Part shown: positions 1 through 9,616 of the stretch, piece after piece | Position numbering within the stretch: position 1 is the stretch's first letter | Layout: the number at the start of each line of letters is the position of its first letter | Assembly: GCA_021373135.1 (NCBI GenBank) | Contig: JAJFTH010000001.1 | Location: 1-64,000 of the forward strand | Length of the DNA: 64,000 bases | Reading direction: 5' to 3' | From: Bacteroidales bacterium | GTDB taxonomy: Bacteria; Bacteroidota; Bacteroidia; Bacteroidales; UBA1402 | Notes under the pieces: generated by a model | Told to the model about the DNA's origin: nothing | What the model saw: only the letters and a program-made list of their open reading frames with translations | Databases searched by the model: none | Made by a program: the position numbers and the translations under genes

Positions 1-909
1 CTCCGTTTGTTCTCTTCCCAAATGCATATTGAAATCACTTTCCCTGTCTTTTTCTTGTGTCCAACCGGTAGCCAAAGCTACCACAGATGCATCATAGCTC
101 CTCTGTTTCCCTATGACCGGGTCAACATTAAAACTCCAGCGGAGAAACTTTACCAATTCATTCTTCCCTTCAATACGAATGACTTCTTCCGTAACCCCAT
201 CGTTGTCGGAATCGTAGAATAGGAATGGATTTTCAAAATAGGGAACCCATTTGTTTGATCCAGATTCCAAATAAAAAGCAATATTACCTTCGTTACCCCC
301 AAAATGAGAATGATCCTGACAGGGCGATTGGTAATAAGTGTAATCACTATCGTATAAAAGCAAATTGTCATCGCTGTCATCCGTTGCCCAAATTACCCCC
401 AACACATCTTTATAATTGCAAAATTGATTTTTCTTTTCATAAGCATACATCCCCATTTGATCAACATCATGGTCCTTATCAAGATCTTCATAACCAATCA
501 CAGCATCAACAGAACCATCGGCATTCCAATCCGCAATCCAAAGGTCACCATATCTGTCGGGCTCTTTACCCATCTCCAAATCACCGTCTTCGTCAATGAC
601 CTTGACCAACATCGGTCTGTTCCTTTCATTGTGACGGGGATCAACATCTATGAACCACACCTCTTCAGGCTTACCGTCACCGTTCTTATCCACATAATAA
701 CGCTTGCCCGACGGATCGGCTTTAACTTTCTGCACCATGACGGAATCGAGCTTAACGGCATCTCCGAAAACCTGTTCAAAGGCTTTCTGTTTTGCTATTT
801 TTTCCTCGTCCTGGGCATATATGTTTGTTGCCAGTAGCAATGCAAAAACCATCAATATATAAGTGGGAGTCTGCCGTACATGATTTTTATTGAAAGATTT
901 TGTCTTCAT
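1..909 (-). CDS. Secreted protein with acidic DxDxDG repeats, C-terminus beyond the window
   Basis: An open frame of 303 codons runs from an ATG at 909 to the left edge without a stop, so the C-terminus is missing. An in-frame ATG at 915 is an alternative start. The N-terminus is a signal peptide (hydrophobic ILMVFALLLAT followed by NIYAQDEE). The mature part is rich in acidic, calcium-binding-like turns such as DKNGDGK, DEDGD, DWNADGS, DKDHDVD and DSDNDG, the spacing seen in EF-hand/dockerin or thrombospondin-type-3 calcium loops and FG-GAP-like repeats. It starts only 11 nt after the stop of the preceding beta-helix/LamG gene, so it probably belongs to the same operon. No enzymatic family is recognised. 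A secreted, calcium-binding accessory protein is an inference. Confidence 0.75.
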   Translation of the reverse strand, partial: MKTKSFNKNHVRQTPTYILMVFALLLATNIYAQDEEKIAKQKAFEQVFGDAVKLDSVMVQKVKADPSGKRYYVDKNGDGKPEEVWFIDVDPRHNERNRPMLVKVIDEDGDLEMGKEPDRYGDLWIADWNADGSVDAVIGYEDLDKDHDVDQMGMYAYEKKNQFCNYKDVLGVIWATDDSDDNLLLYDSDYTYYQSPCQDHSHFGGNEGNIAFYLESGSNKWVPYFENPFLFYDSDNDGVTEEVIRIEGKNELVKFLRWSFNVDPVIGKQRSYDASVVALATGWTQEKDRESDFNMHLGREQTE

Positions 910-920
910 AGACATCTTAT

Positions 921-3491
921 TTATTTCTTCAAGATCTTTTGCACTTGTTTGTTCCCATTGATATCAATCTTACAAAGATATAAACCATCGGCTAAGTTAC
1001 CTGCGTTCCATGTAACACTATGTTTTCCCATACTACTCTGATCTTCATCAACAAGCCTTTGAATTAATTGGCCGGTAAGATTATAAATTTCTATCATCAC
1101 TTTTCCACCTTGCGAAACATTATAATCTATGGTAATGCTTGAAGAGAACGGATTTGGATAATATCTCGTACTAAATGCATTTGAAACTTCTTCTACGGAC
1201 AAAGGAATATCATTGTACAAATCTTTTATTTCACCTGAAGATAATGCCTCATTGAAAATTTTCACTTCGTCTATAGCACCTATAAACGGAAGCTCCCAAG
1301 TGGTGGCGGTAGTTTGCCATTTTCCGACATGAACATTTCCTGTCGGAACAAATATGTTTGAAAATCCGGCAGCTACACTTGTACTTAAAGCTCCGTTCAG
1401 GTAGATTTTCATCGTTGTTCCGTCAAATGTAGCGGTCACATAGGTCCATACATCTCTGGTTATAGTGGCTGTTGTAGTTAGCCATTTTGAATTAGTTGAT
1501 GTTCCATCTTTACTTAAGCCAAAAGAAATTTTTCCGTTGGCACCGACATATAAATTAAAAGCTCTTTGATTGACACCTGTTCCATAAAGCCATCTTTCTA
1601 TGATCGAAGAATTGGCCGTATTGGTACTTGCTTTTATCCAGGTGGAAATAGTAATGGCACCGGTGATCGTATTTAAACTTGTTGAGCCTGGAATGTTGAC
1701 ATAGCTATCCGTGAAATTTAACGCACTGCCTATTTTACCGGTTGTCCAGGTTGGCGAGTTTGTTAATGTTCCGGTATTTCCATTGTTTGAATTATCAGTA
1801 GCAACATCACCCGCATTTTCATTAAACTTCCAGTCGGCAATAAGACTGGTCGGATTGCTGTTGATAATAAGTGTATCTACAACTGATATTGACCAATCAC
1901 CTCTATCATCTTTCACTCTGAAAGTGATAACATGGGTTCCAGCATTTAATCTAGAATAATCTGTATTTTCAGATGAACTGAAAATGCCATTGATGCTTGA
2001 ACTCCATTCGTAAGCGGCTATGGTTCCGTCAGTATCGGCACCTGTACCTCTGAAAGATACTACAGAACCATAAAATGCCGGATTTGGAGTGATGCCCTCG
2101 ATTACAGCTACAGGAAAGATGTTAGGAGTTACAGTACTGTCATATTCATTCCTGCCGATATCAGGATTGGAGTCTAAATAATATAAAGGATCTGCTATGT
2201 CGGTAACCATCGATATTGCGGGCATATCTAAATCAGTTCTTTCAGGCGCAATATCTTTTGTACCTGCATCTCTATAAGCTTCGTCGGTCACGTTGTTTTG
2301 TGCATCAAGAGACGGAGTTGTTGTTAGATTGCCGGTACCTGGAAAAGTTGTAGTACCATTATACGTTGAACCCCACCATCCGTTATTTGATAACACATGA
2401 TTTTTACCTGCATTAGCGTCTCCAACTCTTACTGTAGTATTGACAAACACATTGTTGCGCATGTAGATATCGTAGAACCTTGAATAATTTGTAGTAACAG
2501 AACCTGAAAAATTGATACCTGAATTGACAAACGTGTTATTGAATACTGCCCATATATTACCTGGATCATCAACGCCCAAGTCACTTTCACCTCCATTATA
2601 CAATTTATCACTTTGATATATAGCATCACCTCCCACAAACAAGTTGTGATATACCTTATAATACTGGTTTTTTGCTCTTGAGCCGGTAAAATGGTTGATA
2701 CCGTTTGCTTCGTCTTCGTTTACATTACCAATATATTGTGTATATGCAATGTCAAAAAATTGACAGTTTCGAATAGTTATACCTCCACGTCGCATACTGA
2801 TTGCACATCCGCCGGCATTGTTCCTGAATGTTACGCCATCAAAAAGGTGCCCGGTTCCACCGGAAGCATAACAGCCATGAACATGCCAACCCGGATTAAC
2901 TTTACCGGTATTGGTTATTGACCCTCCGATGTATGAAAACCGATCACCTGCCGCATCCGAAAGCAATATACCATCTTCATCCATTTGATCAATGATTGTA
3001 TTCACAAAAGTGATATCGGTCGCCGTTGGAATGGTAATAGCAACTCCCTGAGTACCATTGTGTAAATATAAATTCTTAAATTGAATAAACTTTACAGGAT
3101 TCGTGCTGGTTTTGACGGTTATTACTTGAATACTATGACTTGCACATTCAAAATTTAGAAACTCAACATATTGCGTATTGGAAAGAGTAATGCCCTTTAT
3201 AACTGCACGACCGTTATTAGGCTCCATACCCATAAAAACAATCGGCGCAACTTCAGAGCCATTACCGGGATCGTACATAACCTGGTCAGTAATTGTTCCG
3301 TAAAATCTTACAGTATCACCGGGATTAAATGTCAGGCCGTTCACTTTTCCCATGGTCGCCCATGGCAGATCAGGTGAGGTCCCGAGATTGGAATCACTTC
3401 TGTACTGAGCTGTTGAAGAGACATAATAATTTGTTGCCGTCCCTAACATGGCGACAAACAAAGAAAGCAGCAAAACAGTAATTCTTTTCAT
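921..3491 (-). CDS. Secreted beta-helix protein with PKD-like, LamG and type IX sorting domains
   Basis: This 856-residue protein opens with a signal peptide (MKRITVLLLSLFVAMLGTA) and a NYYVSSTAQY...LGTSPDLPWATM segment, the usual start of DUF1565-like right-handed parallel beta-helix proteins. The helix fills about residues 20-440. A PKD-like Ig fold follows (about 470-545, GTGADTDGTIAAYEW), then a LamG/concanavalin fold (about 550-755, ending IDEVKIFNEAL). The C-terminus has a type IX secretion sorting domain (YYPNPFSSSITIDY onward, ending KKILKK), so it should be exported and surface-attached or released. Beta-helix plus LamG suggests polysaccharide binding or cleavage. It resembles PL6-like lyases in fold only, and no catalytic residues were identified. 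It sits in the hydrolase/lyase part of the locus. Confidence 0.85.
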   Translation of the reverse strand: MKRITVLLLSLFVAMLGTATNYYVSSTAQYRSDSNLGTSPDLPWATMGKVNGLTFNPGDTVRFYGTITDQVMYDPGNGSEVAPIVFMGMEPNNGRAVIKGITLSNTQYVEFLNFECASHSIQVITVKTSTNPVKFIQFKNLYLHNGTQGVAITIPTATDITFVNTIIDQMDEDGILLSDAAGDRFSYIGGSITNTGKVNPGWHVHGCYASGGTGHLFDGVTFRNNAGGCAISMRRGGITIRNCQFFDIAYTQYIGNVNEDEANGINHFTGSRAKNQYYKVYHNLFVGGDAIYQSDKLYNGGESDLGVDDPGNIWAVFNNTFVNSGINFSGSVTTNYSRFYDIYMRNNVFVNTTVRVGDANAGKNHVLSNNGWWGSTYNGTTTFPGTGNLTTTPSLDAQNNVTDEAYRDAGTKDIAPERTDLDMPAISMVTDIADPLYYLDSNPDIGRNEYDSTVTPNIFPVAVIEGITPNPAFYGSVVSFRGTGADTDGTIAAYEWSSSINGIFSSSENTDYSRLNAGTHVITFRVKDDRGDWSISVVDTLIINSNPTSLIADWKFNENAGDVATDNSNNGNTGTLTNSPTWTTGKIGSALNFTDSYVNIPGSTSLNTITGAITISTWIKASTNTANSSIIERWLYGTGVNQRAFNLYVGANGKISFGLSKDGTSTNSKWLTTTATITRDVWTYVTATFDGTTMKIYLNGALSTSVAAGFSNIFVPTGNVHVGKWQTTATTWELPFIGAIDEVKIFNEALSSGEIKDLYNDIPLSVEEVSNAFSTRYYPNPFSSSITIDYNVSQGGKVMIEIYNLTGQLIQRLVDEDQSSMGKHSVTWNAGNLADGLYLCKIDINGNKQVQKILKK

Positions 3492-3528
3492 CTGACTTTT
3501 TATGTTATTCGTTTTTAAAAACTCTTTT

Positions 3529-4629
3529 TTACAACTTAATAAATATTTTTCTTTTATACAGGAAATAGCAGATGTACCAGACCATCGCAGCTACAGCTGT
3601 TATAGTTACCATATCAATGACAATGTCGTTACTCCAACTAAAAAACCGATAGGTGAACGGCCTGGCCATACGGGTGAGTATTTGTCTTCCGCCCAGATTG
3701 GTAAAAAGATATATAAAAATGGGATTCATACCGACGATGGCAAAAAACAACCCGATTTTTTTGCAATTTAAAATATCGATGAACCAGTACGAAAAAGCCA
3801 TCGCCAATACACACCATCCGCCGCTAAAAATAACAAACGAGCTGGTACTGGTACGTTCAATCATTGGAATATAGAAGCTTAAAACATAACCGGCTATGAC
3901 TCCGGATAGTCCTGCGAGGACCATGATCGATAACTTTTTCTTTTGTGACCAGTCAGTCATCAGCAATTTACCGATCATTAAACCCCAGATGATATGAGCA
4001 CAAGTAGGTATGGCATTAAATGTCACCCAATGATATGGATGTAAATGACCTACTGTGACCATATCAAACCACGAACCGAAATTATGATCAGGAGTATACG
4101 GCATATTGTACCCTTCTATTGGCCAGAAATGGTAAAGAAGATCTGATACCAGGATCATGGCGAAAGAAACAAACAATTGCCATTTTACATTTTTTTGTAT
4201 CAACAAAAAAGCAATGATATATACAAATGAAAGTTGAGGCAGAATATTGGTCAGATAAAATGTTTTGTCTTTAGCTCCCAACATGAATCCAAGAACAAGT
4301 AACCAAAAGGAACGCTTCAATGCATGAAAAAATGATTTTTTCCAGCTATCACCTTTGGCCAATCGTTTGGTAAGAGAGAAAGGCATTGCAACACCAACAA
4401 TAAACATAAAGAACGGTTGGATAAGATCCCAGAAATAAATTTCAAACCACACCCCATGATCGGCATGTTTATTCAGCAATGCAATCAAAGCTCCTCCTTT
4501 ACCTGCTTCAACCAGTCCGTTGAATAAAGTTCCGATCCCCGATACAAGAATGAACATTACCAAACCACGAAAGAAATCTATTGATAGAATCCTATCCTGT
4601 TCTTTACTTAATTGAGTTGTTGTATCCAT
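3529..4629 (-). CDS. DUF5009/HGSNAT-like inner-membrane acyltransferase
   Basis: A 366-residue polytopic membrane protein with about ten hydrophobic segments. The N-terminus RILSIDFFRGLVMFILV followed by WDLIQPFFMFIVGVAMPFS matches the DUF5009 / heparan-alpha-glucosaminide N-acetyltransferase-like family (DUF1624 relatives). The lysosomal family member transfers acetyl from acetyl-CoA across the membrane to non-reducing-end glucosamine of heparan sulfate. In Bacteroidetes such genes often lie with hexosaminidases in amino-sugar loci. It is encoded 5 nt after the upstream beta-helix gene. With GH20, GH88 and a heparinase-type lyase nearby, the inferred role is N-acetylation of glucosamine-containing oligosaccharide in the periplasm. 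The family call is good; the reaction is unproven. Confidence 0.82.
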   Translation of the reverse strand: MDTTTQLSKEQDRILSIDFFRGLVMFILVSGIGTLFNGLVEAGKGGALIALLNKHADHGVWFEIYFWDLIQPFFMFIVGVAMPFSLTKRLAKGDSWKKSFFHALKRSFWLLVLGFMLGAKDKTFYLTNILPQLSFVYIIAFLLIQKNVKWQLFVSFAMILVSDLLYHFWPIEGYNMPYTPDHNFGSWFDMVTVGHLHPYHWVTFNAIPTCAHIIWGLMIGKLLMTDWSQKKKLSIMVLAGLSGVIAGYVLSFYIPMIERTSTSSFVIFSGGWCVLAMAFSYWFIDILNCKKIGLFFAIVGMNPIFIYLFTNLGGRQILTRMARPFTYRFFSWSNDIVIDMVTITAVAAMVWYICYFLYKRKIFIKL

Positions 4630-4634
4630 TTACA

Positions 4635-6524
4635 TTAATCATTTAGCCATTTAAAAGATTTTGTCTTTCCGGATGTTGAAACAGTTCCAATTAAAAATCC
4701 TTTTGGATATTTGGAAATATCTATGACTATAGGATTAACATGATTAAATGTTTGTTTTGTAGTTCTGCCATCTAAAGTTGTAAGAGATACGGATACCGGA
4801 TTTGACATCATATCAAGTTCCGATAAGCTTATTATCAGCTCATTACCTTTTTTATAATAAGTGAACCAATCGCTTTTAACTTCTTCCAATCCTGTGATAG
4901 AACTCCTTGATGCTTCGGCCGTATTTCCATAAGCCCCCATATTTATTCTAAATCCATTGGGGGATGTCTCATTGGCATAAAGATCTTGTGGGTCACCCGC
5001 ATCAATACAGGGACTTGTAACACCATCAGTTGTTACCCATGTGGTACCATCCCATCTTCCGTATTCTGATTTAAGATGGAAATCGGAATGATCTATATCG
5101 GCAAACAAAGGATCAGCAGAAATGTTTCCGGTTCCTGAAAGTGCTGAGAAGCCATTCCAAAAATCGGTATAGGTGGCTGTAACTTCCGCCATATCACTGT
5201 ATCCTGTTTCTGTCCCTGAAGTTGAGTATTTCCATGGGGAAGCCAACGGACGACTGTCATATTGGGTAGTGACGCCGGAAAGAATGCAGTTTTTCAGAAC
5301 AGTTCCCGAGTTGGCATCAGAACCGGTACTGCTATAGCTGAAGCGAAATAAGTTGGGTGTATTGACAAAATTGCAATTTTTAAATGTTGTGTTGGTAGCA
5401 TTCCGTAGAAAAGCACCAATAGTAGTACTTTGGGTACCTTTAAAATTACAGTTGACAAAAAGATTATTATTCTGGTTCTGGCCTCCGGAAGATTCCACTC
5501 CATCATATACACTGACAACCCCAGTTTTGCCGACTCCCATGCAATTGGAGATTGTGTTGTCATAGGCACCTTCCCGAATCTGAAAACAAAAGTTAAATGA
5601 GGAATTTTTATTTGTATTATCAGCATAGCAGCTGTCAACCTTGTTGTTATATGCCTCATGGGCAATGACATAGCCTTCTTCAAAATTCTTTGTTATGCAG
5701 TTTACAATCAAGTTACCTGTACTATGAGGGGTTGATCCATCTTTGATAATAATACCATGATTTCCTTTGTAAGATCCATTGATATCTTCTACATAACAGT
5801 CCCGAATCGTGTTGTAGCTGCAACACGTCAAGACAAGGTAGTAATCGGTGATGTACTGGTTACTTGCCGTTTGCTTACATCTGATTTGGCAGTTTTTAAC
5901 TGTACAGTGATTTGTACTTGACATAAATACACTACTTCCTCCATTGTCCATTGTCGAGCTGTTTTGGAGCACAGAGTAATCGCTTTTCTGAATTACGATG
6001 CCGTAGCCATCCCATCCACGATTAACGTAATCAGTATGACAACATGAGTCTACTACACACGAGTCGATTAATGCGTGATTACTGTTACCGTCAACCCATA
6101 TACCAGCGTAATATTTCGCTACCCGTATATTTCTTAAGGTTATATACGGTTTACCATATAATTTGATCGCATATCCGGTATAGTCGGCACCATCAAATAA
6201 CGGTGTACCATCGTATCCCTCAAAAACTATAGGGTTGCTACTCGTTCCCGCATTGGAGACAACGACATTTTCATCCCCATAATTTCCTCCTTTGATATAA
6301 ACATGATCCCCCGCTTGCGCTCTTGTTGCTGCATAGGTAAAGGTACGCCATGCTGATTCGGGCGTTGTTCCCAAATTACCATTGTTTCCGGTTAAAGAAA
6401 CATAATAATCTGTTGCTCCTACAGAAAAAGGTACCGAAATAAAAATCATTCCAATGATCAGAGCTTTTACTGAGTTCAAGAACATGGATGTCGTCCTTTT
6501 TTGATACGTTATCATTCTTTTCAT
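4635..6524 (-). CDS. Secreted right-handed beta-helix protein, candidate polysaccharide lyase
   Basis: A 629-residue protein with an N-terminal hydrophobic export signal (FLNSVKALIIGMIFISVPFSVGA). The ATG at 6524 gives a 13-residue basic extension; an internal ATG at 6485 is an equally good start. Residues about 38-530 are a parallel beta-helix beginning TDYYVSLTGNNGNLGTTPESAW, with repeated N-x-x-F/I-x-N-C rungs. The last 80 residues are compatible with a type IX sorting domain (TTLDGRTTKQTF, KYPKGFLIGTV). The N-terminal block resembles that of the 856-residue protein downstream, so the two may have related substrates. Family: DUF1565/beta-helix; no known PL family can be assigned by eye. 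Confidence 0.82.
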   Translation of the reverse strand: MKRMITYQKRTTSMFLNSVKALIIGMIFISVPFSVGATDYYVSLTGNNGNLGTTPESAWRTFTYAATRAQAGDHVYIKGGNYGDENVVVSNAGTSSNPIVFEGYDGTPLFDGADYTGYAIKLYGKPYITLRNIRVAKYYAGIWVDGNSNHALIDSCVVDSCCHTDYVNRGWDGYGIVIQKSDYSVLQNSSTMDNGGSSVFMSSTNHCTVKNCQIRCKQTASNQYITDYYLVLTCCSYNTIRDCYVEDINGSYKGNHGIIIKDGSTPHSTGNLIVNCITKNFEEGYVIAHEAYNNKVDSCYADNTNKNSSFNFCFQIREGAYDNTISNCMGVGKTGVVSVYDGVESSGGQNQNNNLFVNCNFKGTQSTTIGAFLRNATNTTFKNCNFVNTPNLFRFSYSSTGSDANSGTVLKNCILSGVTTQYDSRPLASPWKYSTSGTETGYSDMAEVTATYTDFWNGFSALSGTGNISADPLFADIDHSDFHLKSEYGRWDGTTWVTTDGVTSPCIDAGDPQDLYANETSPNGFRINMGAYGNTAEASRSSITGLEEVKSDWFTYYKKGNELIISLSELDMMSNPVSVSLTTLDGRTTKQTFNHVNPIVIDISKYPKGFLIGTVSTSGKTKSFKWLND

Positions 6525-6862
6525 TTTAACACTTTTTGAATTGCTTTTAAACCTGCCGAATTTCTTAAAAATATGAGCTTATACCAAGTAATGACCTATA
6601 AATAAATCAAGTAGATTAAATTGAAATCCGGCGAAAATCAGTCAGAAGTTTAACGGTTCCTTATTCTTTCTTTAGGATTACAATTCCTTTTGAATCAGTT
6701 TTTTTAGAAATTAAATTTAGTGTCCACTTAAAAATGATTGACCAAATCTGTATTTGTATATGACAACTTTTAAGTGGACACTATAGAATTAATACTATAA
6801 GTAAGCATTCAGTACACTTCTATTGAAACTTTTGAAGCTTACTACAAGTTTTGCATTTTGTC
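6525..6862. other. 338-bp intergenic gap inside the PUL
   Basis: No coding frame with good features is visible. The gap is AT-rich and contains one perfect 16-bp inverted repeat (6718-6783, listed separately). No TAnnTTTG-type promoter for the minus-strand genes was found. The gap separates the leucine-rich-repeat gene from the beta-helix gene and may be a transcript boundary. Confidence 0.5.
6718..6783. repeat. Perfect 16-bp inverted repeat with 34-bp spacer (MITE-like or hairpin)
   Basis: TAGTGTCCACTTAAAA at 6718-6733 is exactly reverse-complemented by TTTTAAGTGGACACTA at 6768-6783. The arms end in TGTCCACTT..., like the terminal repeats of an insertion element, and the 34-bp interior has no coding capacity. 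It could be a relic or non-autonomous element, or an RNA hairpin between two PUL genes. There is no long T-run after either arm, which argues against a simple intrinsic terminator. Confidence 0.75.
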
Positions 6863-7816
6863 TTATTCTACCACTTCCTTGAAAACTTTTGAGTTCACAC
6901 GTACCAAATAAATACCTTTTTCTAATGGTACATTAACTGATGTACCATTCAATTGTCCCTGAAATACTTGTTTTCCGGCAATATTGTATATGGAAACGAG
7001 TTCACCCGGTTGTGCAACATTGAATTCCAAATAGCCCTTCTTAGACAAGATATTGAGATCGGAATTGGTGATGTTGTTGATACCGGTATATACTGAAAGG
7101 TTCTTATTTATTACACTCCAATTTTTTCCGGTAGCAATAGCGACATCTGCAGCAGTAGCAGCATTAGCTTCAGGATAAGTAGTAGCTGCAGTATCAAATA
7201 TTGTTATTTTATTACCAGTAGTCGTAGTGGGCAAAGAATTCATGAATGCTGTCATGTTGTCCCCACTAATGCTGTTAGAATAGCAAGCTATATTAATTAA
7301 TGCTGGGGCAGAACTCGGCAAGACCAACTCAGTCAGCTTGTTTTGAGCACAGTTTAGATCCGTCATTGCTGTATTATTACTCAGATCCACAGAGGTTATT
7401 TGATTGGTATAAAATTGCATATAAGTTATTAAAGGATTTTTTGTTACATCCAAAGATGTCAATGCATTACTTCCACAATTTAATTCTTTTAAAAGTGGAT
7501 CATTTGTTAAATCCAAGGATGTGATTGCTGTGCCATTACAATAAAGAGCAGTCACTTTACCATGTATGGTAACAGTTTGTGAACCAATTGTATACATAGT
7601 CCTTGGACTAAAAGTTACCACAGTTTCACCTTCGTCTTTCGTACTGTTGTTGTTCAAATCAATCCATACATCTGGCCTATCTGCTTCTTCAGCCCCTAAC
7701 ATGAATCTTAGTTGTTCTCCAACTGCTTTAGATGTGGTTACGACAATTGTCTCATTTTGTGCCATTGCACTTGCTGCCAAAAATAACAGCGATACTAAAA
7801 GTAAATTTTTTTTCAT
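6863..7816 (-). CDS. Secreted leucine-rich-repeat protein with type IX sorting domain
   Basis: 317 residues with a clear signal peptide (MKKNLLLVSLLFLAASAMAQ). Residues about 85-190 hold four to five 21-23-residue leucine-rich repeats of the bacterial internalin-like type (consensus LTSLDVTKNPLITYM, ITSVDLSNNTAMTDL). The last 70 residues form a type IX secretion C-terminal domain (VSIYNIAGKQVFQGQL ... GIYLVRVN). LRR proteins of this class usually bind protein or glycan at the cell surface. No catalytic domain is seen. It is bracketed by gaps of 152 and 338 bp, so it may be transcribed separately from the enzyme genes around it. Confidence 0.85.
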   Translation of the reverse strand: MKKNLLLVSLLFLAASAMAQNETIVVTTSKAVGEQLRFMLGAEEADRPDVWIDLNNNSTKDEGETVVTFSPRTMYTIGSQTVTIHGKVTALYCNGTAITSLDLTNDPLLKELNCGSNALTSLDVTKNPLITYMQFYTNQITSVDLSNNTAMTDLNCAQNKLTELVLPSSAPALINIACYSNSISGDNMTAFMNSLPTTTTGNKITIFDTAATTYPEANAATAADVAIATGKNWSVINKNLSVYTGINNITNSDLNILSKKGYLEFNVAQPGELVSIYNIAGKQVFQGQLNGTSVNVPLEKGIYLVRVNSKVFKEVVE

Positions 7817-7969
7817 GTTGATTTGGTTTTAGGCCTTTCTTCTCTTTATTAGGAAAGAAAAGCTTTTGGTTAATAATAGAAAATGGTTTTTAATCTTTAA
7901 AAAGTTTTTAAATATATCAATCAGACTTCCATCTTAAAAAATCTTCGTACTATTTCCGCATTTTTTAAT

Positions 7970-9535
7970 TTATAAATAGGCACCTTCAACTTCAGGACTG
8001 GAATCCGGATTTCTATAATCAAAAAAGGTAATTCCAAAATCTTTATATATCTTCATCATACGATTCATCCGGGAATTGAAATTATCGAAATTCTTAACCC
8101 GATCTTCGGTCCATGCAGCTTCAGACAATGCCGATAAACGGGGGTATGTCATAAATTGCAAACGTTCCGGTGTATGGATCCTTTCAGTCCATATACAGGC
8201 TTCTATTCCCTTTACCAAAGGAGTTGAAATGGAGATACCGGAGGTATACTCTGTTCCCGGGAAATTATAAACACTTTCAATCGGAGCGAACTTGCCGTCA
8301 GACCACTTTCTGCCATATTTATGTGATGTATTCTGAATAAAATCAAAATAAAGCGGCAACCTTGGGCATAGAATCACCTGATATCCTTTGTCGATTGACT
8401 CTTTGAGTAGTTCCGGCCTTTCCTGACGCCACCACATAACCATTGTATTGGATATCGGAAGATTTGCTTGAACCACTTCATCCCATCCGATAAAGGTTTT
8501 ACCCATACTTTTTATAGAATCTGACATCCTGTTATGAAAATAATGTTCTACTTCTACCAGATTTTTCAACTCATGCGTTTTCATCAGCTGTTGAATATCC
8601 GGAAGACTATTCCATTTATCATTTCCATAATGCACTTCGTCTCCACCTATATGGATATATTTGGATGGAAAGAGTGTCATCACTTCTCTCAAGATATTGG
8701 TTAAGAACGTATATGTTCCGTCTTTTCCCGGATTGAATGTAAAGTCCGGAAGTCTTTCCGAACCGCCACCGCTGAATTCCGGATATGATTTTGCAGCCGA
8801 TGAGGCATGCCCGGGCATATCAATTTCAGGGATAATCTCAATAAATCTTTGCTTTGCATATTCAACTATCTCAGCTATTTCAGCCTGTGTATAATATTTT
8901 GCAGGCGCATTCGGATCTGTAAGATTACCAATTGCACCAATGGAAGTCAATAACGGATATTGCTTGATCTCAATTCTCCATCCCTGAGAGTCTGTCAGGT
9001 GCCAATGGAATTTATTCAGTTTATACAAAGCCATAAAATCGAGCAAGCTTTTTACTTCCTTCATTCCCATGAAATGCCGTGATTCATCCAACATCAAACC
9101 CCTCCACTCGTATCTCGGTCCGTCCTGAATGGAGGCACAAGGAATAGAGCCACCTACTCCTGCATTGCTTATCAATTGCAAGGCAGATTGTAATCCGTAA
9201 AAACAACCGTTTGCACATCCGGCTTCAATAGTGATTGCTTTTGATGTTATATTCAACCTATATTCTTCGGGGTTATATATTGCCGCATTCCAAATCAATT
9301 GAATAAAACCCTTTCCCACTTTTTCCTTAGCTTGTATGGAAAATCTTTTTGCAGTTTTCACAAACTCAGGAATCAATGAAGAGAATTCACCGTATGTCGA
9401 TATGGTAACAATTTTTGAAACGTTTAGCTTACCTTCCTTTTGTTCATAATGATTTGGAAAAGGTATGATCTCCTGAGCCTGCCCCAGATAAGAAAAGAGG
9501 ATAAGAAAAAACAAAATGGATATACGAGTCTTCAT
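7970..9535 (-). CDS. GH20 beta-N-acetylhexosaminidase
   Basis: A 521-residue secreted enzyme (signal peptide MKTRISILFFLILFSYLGQA). It has the GH20b N-terminal alpha/beta domain (about 20-140) and the GH20 TIM barrel (about 142-490). Diagnostic motifs are LDESRHF near 149-154, HWHLTDSQGWRIEI near 177-190, PEIDMPGH near 236-243, and HIGGDEVH with the catalytic Asp299-Glu300 pair used in substrate-assisted catalysis. It releases non-reducing-end beta-GlcNAc or GalNAc. Next to GH88 and a heparinase-type lyase it indicates an amino-sugar-containing uronate polymer. The length is normal for the family. Confidence 0.95.
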   Translation of the reverse strand: MKTRISILFFLILFSYLGQAQEIIPFPNHYEQKEGKLNVSKIVTISTYGEFSSLIPEFVKTAKRFSIQAKEKVGKGFIQLIWNAAIYNPEEYRLNITSKAITIEAGCANGCFYGLQSALQLISNAGVGGSIPCASIQDGPRYEWRGLMLDESRHFMGMKEVKSLLDFMALYKLNKFHWHLTDSQGWRIEIKQYPLLTSIGAIGNLTDPNAPAKYYTQAEIAEIVEYAKQRFIEIIPEIDMPGHASSAAKSYPEFSGGGSERLPDFTFNPGKDGTYTFLTNILREVMTLFPSKYIHIGGDEVHYGNDKWNSLPDIQQLMKTHELKNLVEVEHYFHNRMSDSIKSMGKTFIGWDEVVQANLPISNTMVMWWRQERPELLKESIDKGYQVILCPRLPLYFDFIQNTSHKYGRKWSDGKFAPIESVYNFPGTEYTSGISISTPLVKGIEACIWTERIHTPERLQFMTYPRLSALSEAAWTEDRVKNFDNFNSRMNRMMKIYKDFGITFFDYRNPDSSPEVEGAYL

Positions 9536-9616
9536 GATGGGTATATTTTATTGTAAATATAATGATAAATCGTTACTATTTGCCTGAAATAGCGTTCTTT
9601 AACACATGGAAAATGG

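Noticed and set aside
225..837. Plus-strand open frames of 124 and 137 codons near the left edge
   Set aside because: They lie opposite the secreted DxDxDG protein, which has a signal peptide and an open frame to the edge; the plus frames have no protein-like features.
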